From Ficedula albicollis (taxonomy: Eukaryota; Chordata; Aves; Passeriformes; Muscicapidae): a DNA stretch of 64,000 nucleotides. The stretch covers positions 17,399,687-17,463,686 of the forward strand of contig NC_021677.1 in NCBI RefSeq assembly GCF_000247815.1, read 5' to 3'. Below, one piece after another: positions 1 to 12,500 of the stretch. The position numbers and the translations under genes were made by a program. The notes under the pieces were generated by a model, which saw only the letters and a list, made by a program, of their open reading frames with translations, ran no database searches and was not told the DNA's origin. Within the stretch, counting starts at the first letter, position 1. Each line of letters begins with the position of its first letter.

Positions 1-508
1 CTGAGTTTCCTGCCATTAATTGCATAGGGAGCATAGGTTTATTGGCAGGGTTGACTAATTGGGCACCATATCCTGTTTTGAAATTTACCCTGGCCTGAGG
101 GATGAGGTTCAAGACTTAAGATACCTCTGGATTACACTGAAGTTAGATATTCTCCTCTCTGGAGAATAACTGGACAAATACAGGCACCCTAAAGACTGTT
201 CATCCTACCCTGACTAGGTGTCTGGAGTCTAGTCTTCTCTCCCACATCCAGTTTCGGTCTTAGATAAACCACTTGATAAAGTGCCAGCTCTTTGCAGTGC
301 ATCATAAAACACTGTGCAGTATTCCTAGTTCTGTGCCTTGTACACAGTATTTTAACTAAAGTAAAACAAAGTCCTTAAATCTTGCAGGATTTTCCTTTAC
401 CACCATGCAAAATTATTAAAACCTGCTTGAGCAGAGTATATATCTGAATCTATGGTTACTTAGTTATTTGCAATTAGTTAGGATTTGAAAATTGATATTA
501 AACTGTAC
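1..508 (-). other. Start of the last TSPAN4 intron (cut by window edge)
   Basis: AT-rich intron sequence downstream of the exon at 509-592. I see no open frame matching the TSPAN4 C-terminus, no recognisable transposable element and no RNA gene. The 3' acceptor and last coding exon should lie beyond position 1. Confidence 0.8.
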
Positions 509-592
509 CTGCACCATAGCTGTGCACAATCCAAAGATTCCCACTGCCAGTAAGTTTTCCTGGAGCCATATTTTCACAGTTTCATAGCAAGG
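509..592 (-). CDS. TSPAN4: TSPAN4 exon: end of the large loop and start of TM4
   Basis: This 84 bp exon encodes 28 residues, about 189-216, starting PCYETVKIWLQENLL and ending GLCTAMVQ. The cysteine in PCYE is the sixth loop cysteine. VKIWLQENLLAV is the last helix of the loop, leading into TM4 (AVGIFGLCTAMVQ). The acceptor at 593-594 follows a long T run, although the run is broken by purines further out. The donor at 503-508 reads GTACAG, which is weaker than the GTRAGT donors of the other exons. Mammalian TSPAN4 continues with about 22 codons in a last exon that finish TM4 and the short cytoplasmic tail. That exon is not present in 1-508. Confidence 0.96.
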
Positions 593-3500
593 CTAAAAAA
601 AAAAACCAAGAATATTGTATTAGCCATAAATACAGCTCTACTCTCCTGGGAATATACAGCCAGAGAAAAAATGGATCTGACCTAGCTACTAGGTAGCCTG
701 GAGCAGCTGGTAGTGCTGGAGCAACTACAATGTGTTTTTGGGTTGAAGCTTGAACATGGAGTACTAATCCCAGTGACACAAAAAAAAGCAAAAAAAAAAC
801 CAAACAACAAAACACGTCCAAAATGCTGCATGAGCACTGCTCCATGTAAATTCAGCCAGTAACTAAAAATACTGTGCTGGTTCTGTCTGGGGTAGAGTTA
901 ATTCTCTTCACAGTGGTGGGTATGGGGCTGTGTTTTGGATTTGTCCTGAACACAAAATTGATAATCTGGAGATATTTTTGTTATCACTGAGCAGAGGTTA
1001 CACAGACCATGGTTTTTTGTTTCCCTACTGAACTGTCTTTATCTCAACCCACTCTTCTGACTTTTAATTTTCTGCTTGATCCCACTGCTGGGAAAGTGAG
1101 CAGGCAGCTGTGTGGAGCTTAGTAGCCAGCTGGGGTTAAACTACAACAAATAAACAAGCACTGGGTTTGGGTCCTCTTTGCCCTTTAAAACCCAACCAGA
1201 AGCAGTTAGAACCTTACAATAAGGATTTAATTTTCTCCATGTTTCAGGGAAATAAACACTTCTTATAATGCATACAGACACATGAAACCCAACAGTCCCA
1301 GTGTGAGTGGCTCAGTAGCTGCTCCTGCTGCACATGGGCCCATTTCATACCATTTCCACCATTTCAAACTGCACTCCTCCATTATTTTCTTCCTGCTTTA
1401 AATTCTACTGTAGCTGTAGCCCTGTTTTGCTGGTCCAATTTTGGGGATGGTGGAATTGGCCCAAGTGAAACCTTTCTTTAAATAATAATGTCTGTAAGGC
1501 AACCTTGTGCAAAATCAGTGCCCCCTGTCTTGTAAATGTTCATGGCCAAGAATCGTTCAGCCTTCAGCTAGGGGCTTTCATGTATGTATAAAGGAAGAAC
1601 AATTAATGCCCATCAGAAGCTAGAGGGTTAATCTGCACTGCTTTCCTTGCTACCCTGAATAAAATAAAAGAACTTTCCAGTCCTTAAATTAAAAAAATTA
1701 CCTGCAGCTACTCAAGAAGTATAAGGAAGCTGTGTTTGATGTGAACTCAGCCTCTGTGAGTATCAATCCATGCATATGAAATCTCACTAGAAAGTGGCCA
1801 AGAGAGCTTTACTCATTGTCTTCACAAACCATTAGAACCAGCAAAACTTAAGTTATAATTCCACTTCATCAGGTGGCCTTACTCCACACCCCTCCTGTGT
1901 AATTGCACTACCTGTAATTAGCACAAAGAATTGCTGAGCTAATTTCAGAGACATATTTAGGCTCTGACTATCTGTTCCAGAAAGATCTTGTTGAGGACAT
2001 TGTAGGGGAATTATCCCATGGAGTTTTGAATTTGATTACAGGCAAATGCAGAAACTCAATGAAAAAAAAATGCTGCTGGCAACTCAGCAGAACAGTTCCC
2101 ACTCTTCTGTGCAGTGGAAGCCTCTGGTGGGAGAAGAGTGCTCAAGGGTCTCACAGTCCTCTTGCCTCAGGACTGCCTGGGCTGTGATAAGCTATGGCTG
2201 CTGCTCCAGGGCCTCTGGGTGCATGAACCATTTGCCTTTATTGCTACCTGACCCCAGCAGGTGGGACACTATAAAGGACATTCCTGCCGTTTGCTAGCTA
2301 GATGTCACTAGTCTGTGCTGCAGATCAGTGCTGGAATGGACCTGTCTGCAATGTGAAACCACAGCTTAGAGCCTACTGAAAGGATACCAGCTCATAAGAA
2401 TAACTAAATAGGGGGTTTCATTGGAGGTCAAAGGCCATAACTCAACAGGAGCCTTCTGAAAGCACCTGATGAAAGGTGAATTAGGATAGATGAATGAGGT
2501 GCACAGCCCTGCAAATGACTACCTGCCTGCCCTTCACCTGGGCTGCAAGGCAGCTGCTGCTGTGTGCTGCAGAGCTACTCACCGCTTTCCACCAGGTCCC
2601 TGGGGAATGGAGCCCACAATTCTCACTGAATTCTAAGCAGCAGGAGTCTGGCACCCGGGTTGTGTTGTACACTTCGAACCAGTCCGTGTAGTTGGAGACT
2701 CCACAGCATCTGAACTGGAAAAAGATGAACCCAGGTGATACCATAAGTGTCATCTGTCACTGACTTCTGCCTGTTCTGACTTTGCCTCCTGGAGCTTGAC
2801 ACTGTGCATTTTGATTACACCAGCAGAGGCTTGAAATTTTAAAGAAATACAGTACTTCCAGCTTTACCAAAACAGACCCTTTTCTTCACTCTTTTGCATT
2901 ACATTTAAATGTGGCCTTGTATGCAGCTAATGTTCATGCAAGAAGCAAAGGCCCCCAGGAACTGAAACTCAAAAACTTCAGGTAAGTACTGAGATTGAGG
3001 TATTGACTGACCAGAATTATAACATTTGTTTTCAGCTTGTCAGGAAAAAAGATATAGGTACAGCACCCAAACGATGAAGATACTGGGATCTCTACAGCAC
3101 AGTACTTCTGGGATCATGACTTTAGTAAACAAGGTGAATTTCTCACTAAGCTGTTAATTACTCATCACCTTTGAAAGTCCTTGCCAGTCAGCAAAAGATG
3201 TATTTTCTCCTCTTCTCTCTGTGGTGCAGCTCTTTAATGTCATCATCTGATGCTGCTCTAATAGCTGTGCTTTAAGTGTCTACCTACAACGACACAGTGC
3301 AGAGATCACAACACTGCTAAATCAGAAGGTCTGTTCGACTTTGATAGTGGGATGAAAGATACAGAAACACACAATGGTACAGGGAATGACTCTGTGGCCA
3401 TCTTCCCCTTGGGAACTGGTATATTCCTGTGATAGGAAATAAGCTAGGACTCATTACCATATAGATGTATACACCATCTGTCCCCTATGCAAACGTATGA

Positions 3501-6500
3501 ATTTGTTGGTATTTAGACACTTCAGCACCAATGAGTAAAACAAGACAACACTGGGCTGCAGAACTGCTCTCTGCTATTTACAGTATCTCATACTTTTTCA
3601 GGGCTATGCCAGCCACCTACATAGTCCCAAAATTACTTGCCAAGATCTTATTTTTTTCAGATGTGATTTTATATAAGCATCAAGAGTATTTTTCACATCC
3701 CTATAGAGACCACTTCTCTTGTTTCTGAGAGACTCATAATCATGCAGACATCTGCATCACCAGGGCCAAAGACCTAACTGAGATCCTGATGTTTACACTG
3801 GCTTAAGGAAGAGTTTTCCTTTGTTATGTAAAAGTTGTATAGTTCAGTCTGCAGCAGAGCTGCAGTGTTCAGGTCTTGTTGCACACACAAAATGTGCCAC
3901 TCCAAACCTATAGAGGGCAGAGGTGTCACATGCTGCCTCATGCATCATATGATGCTTCAAGCACTCCGAAAGTACTCCTTGATAGAGACATTTCAGTGCT
4001 CACAGCAGAGTTTTTCTTCTGTCAAGGAAAAGTCAGAAAACTTTCCTGAACTAACATCTACCCCTCCAAGTTTCTGCTCTGAATTTTGATTCTGTCTGTG
4101 GCAGGACTCAATCCTCTACTTGCAAATGTTTGATTTGTAAGTTTACAGGCTTCATTTCCTACAAACTGACATGAAAGTAGAAAAAAAAGTCTGTGCCTTT
4201 CTTTTTTTTCCTCTGTGTTCCTGCACAGAAAACAGGAGGTCCATGTGTAACAGGTCCCAAAAGTGGGTAGGAGCAGCCTGGAATACATGGTATGCATTTG
4301 AGGAAGGCTGGTTTATTTGGAAATCTAACAAGAAGAAGGTCTTGCAGGCTGTCATCATTAGAGTCAGGAGGCAGCTCTTTGATAGACAGTGAGAAGTGAC
4401 AGCTTGTAAACAGCAAGCCTTAAAAATGTGGCTCATCTGTGATGTAGAGTGTGCAGTGGAAAGGGCTGAGACATTTGAGTGATGTTCTGGCCAAACACAA
4501 GTGACACAAGTTTGCATGAATCAGAACTAGACTCCTTCTCCTCATAATAATGCACGGCTGAAGGTGTCAGTCTGACAGACTAAGGAGATGAAGATGAAGC
4601 ATGGGTTTGGTAGCCAAGAGCTCACTAACAGGTTGAGGACAGCTGCTCCTATGGAGCCTGTGAAGCAGGAGGTGGCTAGGCCATGAGCTAGGATTGGGAC
4701 TCCAAAGAGTAAGAATTCCTGGTAAACCACAAGGTGAGAATAGGAAGGAATGCAGTTGCAAAGATGAGCTGCAGTTGGACACAAACTGCCTGCCCACACA
4801 GATTCTGTACAAGAGCACAGCAGACACAGCAACAGGAGACTGGGCTAAGAGAAGTTCAAGGTATAAATAAAGGACATAACACAGGATCAGTGGTCTTGGG
4901 ACTGGAAGAAATAATGTCTGTAACTAGAACTGGAAGAAATGTCTTTGGAAGACGAAGGATGAGCAATGGGATTAAGCAGTGGATGATCCATAGCCCTACT
5001 TAAGAGAAGGTGATGAATACAGCAGAGTTCTAATACCACAGACACCTGAGAATGCAGAAGCAACATTGCTCAGTGAAGGCCAAGTCTCGTGACAGGCATC
5101 TCTAGGGAGCAGGGCCAGTGATCCATGGTCAAAGATGCAGGAACAAGGGAACAAGCAGCAATGGGATTGAAATGTGTCACCAGTTCAGACTCAGCAAAGG
5201 GCTCCAGCTAAAAGCCAGAAAGGCAGATAAGCTGAGAACTCAATAAACTCAGAGACTTCACTGTGGATGTAAACATGTGGATGTGGAAGTAAAAAAAGAG
5301 CATGCAGGAGTGATTTTGGATCATGTGACAAGCAACAGATTTATCCCAGATTGATGCAGCTGAGCAGCCAAATTGTTGAGGGAGATGGGTCAAATTTCTT
5401 CTCAGTTACAGTGGTCTAAATAAACATGAAAAGGCATTACACAGCAGCAAAAGTGAGCTGAATTTGCTCCCTTTAGTGAAGCTAATAGGTTTTCTGCATG
5501 CCTCTCAAATTACTGCCTGGTTAGTTAAAAGTAGAAGTGCTCAAATATTGATCACAAAGATGTTGGGAATGAAGCAACATTTTAAAAATTAATGCCTGTT
5601 TCTCATTTTCTAATGATCTCCACCTGTGACTTTAACCAATCCTGGTGGGTAAGGAGTTTAATGCAGTTCAGGGTAACTTATCAGAATTTTAGTCATGTTT
5701 GAGAATCACTTTGTAAGCTTTCATAGTCTTCAGTCATGACACAGAATTTATCTGCTTGTGTTTCTGATCCTTTTAAGGTTTGAAACGCTATTGAGAAAGG
5801 CTGAGAGTTTGGTTAGCTGAAGGTATTAAAAAGAAATCAATAGAATGTTCTGATTTGAAACAGCTCCCTGACCTAGAGGCTTACTAGGACTGCAAAATGA
5901 GTCCACTGCCTTTCTCTCATACACTTTGCAGGTTTGCAGCTTAACCCAACTCCTTTATTGGTAACTTGAACACCTCAGGCATCAGCCAAAACTGCAACTT
6001 CCTCTTAAAAGACAGGCACAGTTTTTTCCTTGTTTCCAGTTTCTTGGAAATGGTAGGCTTCTGTTAAAAAGAGAAAACCATTTCTCAAGGCACAAAGGCT
6101 TTGGAAAAGAAAACCTTCCTCAGAAGGTGCTCAGGCCTTTCACACTTAGACAATCACCACTCACAATCATCACTCACTGTGTGCACTGGGCATCCACACT
6201 CTCAGTCAAAACTCCCTCTGATTTGTGACTGGCCAGTCCCACAGAAGTCAAAGGCCATCTGAATGTGGTTCCTTGGAAAAACTTTTTCCTCCTTTTTTCA
6301 GCCAAAGCTGCCATACACAGTAGTACCTAATGAATGCAGGATGGGGATGGTCTCTACCTAAGTAAATCTTGGGAGAAATTAACAACTATGCCAGAGTGTC
6401 TAAGCTACTGTTTTAACCACTGCTCAGGCTCTGAAAAATACTTTTACAAAAAGAAAGGAGAGCAAATGCAGAGGGGACAAGTGCTCATTATGATTTCTGT

Positions 6501-9500
6501 TACTGTCATGTTTTTTTTACATGGCACTTTTTTTTCTTTTTTTGGTGAGGCTGCTGTTTTCCATCCACATACAGACACAGCCCATGGCTTAACCAATGAC
6601 TGATGTCTCCCATGAGGAAAAACACTGACCAACATGGTTGCTCTTCTGTGGATTTTGTTGAGAGCGTTAGGAGACGATGCAAACAGCAAGCCTGGGCTGG
6701 GACTTCCCTTGCAGAAAATTCTCTTGTATCTCCCCAGTCCTCCAATCAGTGATTACACTCTACTGATTAGGGATGTAAGAGATAATGATTATTACACAAA
6801 ACCCCCCCCAAGTTGGCATTTAGATAGCTCTATTCAACTGCAAAGTGTTTTGCATAATTAACCATGATGGGATTGTCTTTGCTGCACCTCTGCAATAGTC
6901 TATTCCCACATAGTTTTGAAAGATTCATGTGAGAACCAATTATGCAGAGTGGCAAAAATGGATCTGTGGGAGCTCTTTGCTGTTCTCCTCAGTGCCCAGC
7001 ATGGGGAGCACAATGACTTTGACACCGTGGTACTGCCAAGCTGGCACATGGAAATTTCACAGTGGCCACGAGAGAGTGATGTCCCCTGGCTGCACACAGC
7101 CCGTGGGATGGCATTTTCTTGTCATGTTTTGAGCTCCTAGGAGTTAACTAACATGAGTTTAATCTGAAACTTATAAGGCACTCTTTAAACCATAATGGGT
7201 TTCAAGACCAAAGGAATTATCAGGACAAATGACCATGATCTGCAGGACTACAGAAAGCAGAGACTATTGAGTCCTGCCTCAAACCCAAGCTGGTCACTGA
7301 ACACGACCATTTCCTTTAAGCAAAAATCCAGTTTTGTTCTCTGGAGAAAAACAATCTACTGGGCTGCTGTACAATGGCATCCTACCATCAGATATGTCTA
7401 ACTTAAGTTTTTAGCTCCTGGACCAATCACAGAGCCCTTTTCTCTCATAACCCTTTTTCCTTCCTGCTCTCTTTTTAAGGACTGCAGTCACATCACTACT
7501 TCATCTTTACCTGTTTATATATTTAAAAATTCTCACCATAATGTCACTTTCCAAAATTCTTGTTATTCTTTTACATCTTTTCTAAATCCAATCAACTTGT
7601 GAAGATTTTGAAAAAGTGACTAGGTGAACTAGACATTTCATATACTGTTAAACCTATTTTACACAAAGGGGAGCAGAAGTATGGTATTTATATTCCATGA
7701 GTCCTCCAAAAACTGCTTTTCCCACCACCTTTGCTATAAGCTTTTAAGAGTTCTTGGGGCATCACTAAAAGCAGATTAATACTTACTGCAAACATTTTAA
7801 TATTAGTAGTTCTTACTACATTTTTACTACACATAATTAAGCTACTGTAAAAGAGTAAACTTGCTAATGCTGTTGGATATAAGCAAAGATAATAAAAATT
7901 TTATCTATATTTCACATGGTCTTCTCTTGGGCTAGCACCACAAAATGCATTTCTCTTGTCAGTAATTGATGCCTTCTCATATTTGTTGTATTGGAAAAAG
8001 GATAATGTATTGGAAGAGGAAATTATTAACAATATTAGGCCTTTTAAAGGCAACTGAAAGAACTTTTCACATGCAGTTGTTGGGATGCAGGACTGGAACT
8101 GGCTTGTTTGCTGGACCTGAGCTGCTTGTCTTTCACACACAGGAGAGTTGTAGGAAACCTGCTGCACGCAACACTGACAGGTCCTACACACCCACAGATC
8201 TGGAGTTTGGCACAAGGAGTTTGGCCAATCAGTTCTTTTGTTCTGCTAGTGATCTCAAATTTTTAATTTCTCAGATCATTTCTTAGCAGCCCGTTGCTCC
8301 TGTTTATATTGTCTGTAAGAGGGGACTTTGGGAGCACTGGGAGAAGTTACTGTCTTTGATCCATTTAAGACATCAGGCAAGACTAAACCCTTCCTGCCGG
8401 TACCACACTTGCACCTCTGGAGGAGAAACTGAGAAAGATATGCAGGATTTTTTGAGTGAAGCCAAGGCAGTACAAGTGCTTCTGTCTAAAGCAAAAGAAA
8501 AGCTGGAGCACTTTTCCATTCAAGAAGCAGAGAACATGAGATCAGAGAGATCACCCCCAGGAGAACTGACTGAACTGAATATGAAACAAGAAGTAGAGAG
8601 CTAATAAACCTGAACTGTCAGTGATGGTGTTTCCTCAGACAAGGACAGGAGGAGGAAGCCAGCTATAATGTTCACCAGTGCTTAGCAGATGAACACTGGC
8701 AGAGGGCTGGCAGAGAATCAGGACAAAGAAACAGCAGTGACAACACAGCAAAAAGCATTCCCAGTCCCCCTGTGATGGAGGAGGATTGAATTCTGCTGGG
8801 GAAAACGCACTGACTGTAGGAGGAGTTGCAAACACCATGCTCTGTTTCCATTTTGATTCACTAGTGAGAACAATAGTAACAGTGAAAGGAGACAGGACAG
8901 AAATGAAAAAGTGGTTGAAAAGGTTCTTTACTATTATGCTATTGCTCTGCATCCCAGCATAAGCCACCCTTTGATTTTAAAGAGAAGATACTGCTTGTTT
9001 GCTGTCTGACCAGCTCCTTCACCCTCCACATAGCACAGAACTGCATGATATTTAGGCATCAACTTAACATAACCTTCTAAAAGGAAGAAGAAATTTCCTG
9101 TCAAAAGAGAAATAAGTAAAACTTACTGCTTGTTACAAAAAGCAGACAGTTTAGTTGCTAATGTGCTGACTGGGTGGGAGAAAGAGTGGCTTGGGATTTG
9201 GAGGTTTGATTAGGTTCACGCCCAACATGCTGTTCCAGAACCCAGAAGGTAAAAAGGAAGAGGTAAAAGAGAGAGCTCAGACTTACATCTGTTTGAATGA
9301 TGCTCCATGCATTAGTGAGGCCAATATTTCCATCTGTCCCATACAAGTGAAGTCCTTTCTTCAGATCCCGCTGAGCATACTTGTCAATCTAAAACCAACA
9401 ACAAAAGACACAAAACTCAAAATTTGCTGAGTACCCCATTTCAGAATCGAAGTGCGCAGAGCATGGAGATGTTGGACAATGGTCCTGCACTGAAATGAAT

Positions 9501-12500
9501 AAAAGTTTAACCAACACTTTATAAATAACATGAGGAGTTCCTCCTCTGGGTTTATGTTCCTGTTTCCCATCACAGAGACCTTTAATACATCTTTTCCCTT
9601 CTCATATAACTATTAAACTGCTACAGGGAGACTGGATACAGTTTAACACTCTTTTTTGCAAACAAGCTGATCTCTGAATGAACATTCATCTACACACAGC
9701 ATTTCCTTTTAGTTTAGTATCTTTAATTGTGAGCAAGAGCATTAATGTGTGCTCTTCCATACTGGAAAACAGACAGACATGGTGTATTCCCTAGTGACTG
9801 CCCATCTCGAACTCGTCATTCCAATGGGAGTGTGTCTGAAATGATGTAACCACTGCTAATTTTGAGGTAACAGAGGCAGCAAAGGTATTCTGTTTCTGCC
9901 ATACACTCGGGCTTTACTTCTGCTTTGTGAAGTCAGAATTGTTTCCTGACTGCAGCTCCAAAAAAAGTGGATGCAAAGAATCTTGCACAGTGTAAAAGAG
10001 GAAATTTTCAACCCACTACATCATAATTGTTATGGGGAAAATATAAAGTTACTCAACAATATGACTCTACAAAAATACTGTGACCTCAGAAGCTCACCAT
10101 GTCCAGGAAGCCTCTGCTTTAAGTGCAAAAGATTGTGCTTACCTATCCAGTTCTTTTGTTTCCTTCCTGAAAGTTTACCAGCATCATGTTGAGCCAGTAA
10201 TAAAAGAGCTTTGAGGCAGTACAAGGAAGGGCACAAGTTAAGATTAAGTACAACTTAATCTCAGCACCTTAACTATCATGCAAAGCCTTTCTTACAGATG
10301 CCTTCCTTGAAGAATAGGTGCTGTGATCCCCCTGTAATTATCATGTAAGCTGCTTTTGGCTTTACACAGAGATTATACAGCCACTGGTACGTTAATTAGA
10401 AGAGAACACCAAAGCTGAAAGCTATCATTAAATTTGGAATTAGTTGAGAAAATTACAGGCAATAAATGATAAACTTATATGTGTTGGGGATTTCTAGCAT
10501 TCATTGAAGAATTAGATTGAATAGATTTAGATTGTGTTTCAGCTCTGCACTTACCCTCAGCTCCCTGTGTCTCAACTGGACCTGCTGTGGCCTCCAGCAG
10601 AGCCATCAATTAGGATGGAAGGGCATGGTTGTGATGCCAGTCTCAAAGTGGTTTGGAAATTTAGTTAATGTCCTACAGAGGCAGTGAGCTAAATTAATTG
10701 TTGAAAAACTCATTCAGAAACTGACAGAGGTGAAGAGGAACAGGGTAACTAAGGGCAGGTGGGGACAGAAATCCTGCTAGGCAATCTGTTACCTTGAAGA
10801 TGAAAGGGAAAGGTTTATTTTGAATGTTAATTTATCTCACCTGAGAATATCTGCCCTGTAGAGTGAGAGAGCTACACACCAGCCTTAAGTTCATATCAGC
10901 ACTAATATGGAACAAGGGAGAGAACAGTGATTCTTATCTGAAGGGTAAATGCCACGTTAACAAAAGGATGCAAGATGCAAAGTTTGCATTTCCTGACACA
11001 AGTTTTGCTTTGCAATCTTGACATCCTATTTGAGATGGATACTAACACAATGATAATTCTTTAACTTAACATTCATAGAAGATCAAGAGCAAAGGCTTTT
11101 TAGTCCACGTGTGCTTTAACATTAGATTTTAACTTTAGATTGTGTCACCAAGCATTCCTGCTCTTCCTTCTACCCGGAGAAGCCTCACTAGGCAAGCAAC
11201 TTGCTGAGGCAAAATGAAAGCAAGTCCTCTCTTCCCCATAAAATTAACCACTTTTCTTGCACAAAGAGTGCAAGAGTGCCTTTATACTGGGAACACAGCT
11301 GGCATCAGGTATCCATATTTCAGACACTGAGTAACCAGCAGAGCATTAGTCAAGAAAACAGGCACTATGTGACCACTTCTCCCACTGCTATTTCAAAAAG
11401 CCTCAATATCAAGTCCTACACATGGTATGACTCATCATTATTTGTTGTTTTAAAAATAAAGTGCCTGCTTAAATCTTGCTTGGAAGAGGATGTAAGTTTT
11501 TTAGAATACCACACCGCACAAACGTGTCTCGTTTCCTTATCTCTCCCTCCTCTCTATGCAGGCTACAACTTTGAAAGAGGCAAACACATGTTGTGGAACA
11601 GTGTTGCCAGACTTGTTTACCTTTTTATTTCATGTCCGCTGACTGGGAAGGCATCTGGAAATGCAGTTTTGCACATATACACAGAGAGAGACTTTATATT
11701 GATTTGAGTGATGGTAAAAGCAGGATTTTACACAGTTCTCCTTTACTAAAGTTTCCATCTGACCTTCTAATCAAGTGTGCTGCACATACAACAGTGTGCT
11801 ACTCTCTGAAGAGCAGCTGATTTAAATCTCTTTCTCACAGAGCTACTCCTTGAAGCATTCACACTCTTCTGTTTGCTTACACTAGGGTCAGAAAGGTGTT
11901 GCTCAAACCCTAGGAATAACCTTGTCCAGAACAACGGAGTTTGTGGGTCACTGGACTCCAGGAGAAAGGGGGAACACAGATCAGCCCTTGGCCTCCTAGC
12001 ACTTGTGTCTGCAGCTGAAGTACCAGCAGGAAGCCCCCCACCCTCTGTGTCTCCCCTGTTCCATTTGTTATTAATGTGTTACCTTGCATGAATCCTTAAT
12101 CAGTGTTGATGTAGCCTTGGACTTCCTAGGAGCCCAGCCCAAATTAAACAGGAGCACTGCTCTCATTCCCACTGTGAGGAGCTCAGTCTCTGTGTGCAGT
12201 CCTATTAAAAGCACATTGACCTTTGCTCAGATAACCTGTGTGCAAGGTTACAAGATGGGTATTTTTCCCCCAACTGAAGCACTGCTTGAAGCCCTAGACA
12301 TAGGATTCCTATTGGCTTTGACTAGAGAGCAAAGTAGGTAAAACCCACTGCGTATTTGTGGGGCACAGCTGGCAAGTGCTCTTCCAGGTCCTCCTGTTTC
12401 CTTCTAACCTCAACTTCTTTCCTTCCCCAAAATATTTTTAGAATAACAGGAACTTTTCAATATGCCCTTATTCTAATTGTAAGTTATTTTTTCATTTTAT

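Noticed and set aside
582..845. Minus frame with a hydrophobic run (FCCLVFFLLFFVSLGLVL)
   Set aside because: It comes from A-rich plus-strand intron sequence just upstream of the TSPAN4 acceptor. It is in intron and out of frame with the exon.
10143..10166. 24 base microexon look-alike on minus (TTTCAG acceptor, GTAAGC donor)
   Set aside because: Its phase 0 reading ends in a stop, the segment is very short, and such pairs of signals arise often by chance in a 33 kb intron.
11201..11707. 168-codon open frame on plus in the 33 kb intron
   Set aside because: Biased composition with Ser/Leu/Thr scattering and no family resemblance. It is treated as chance.
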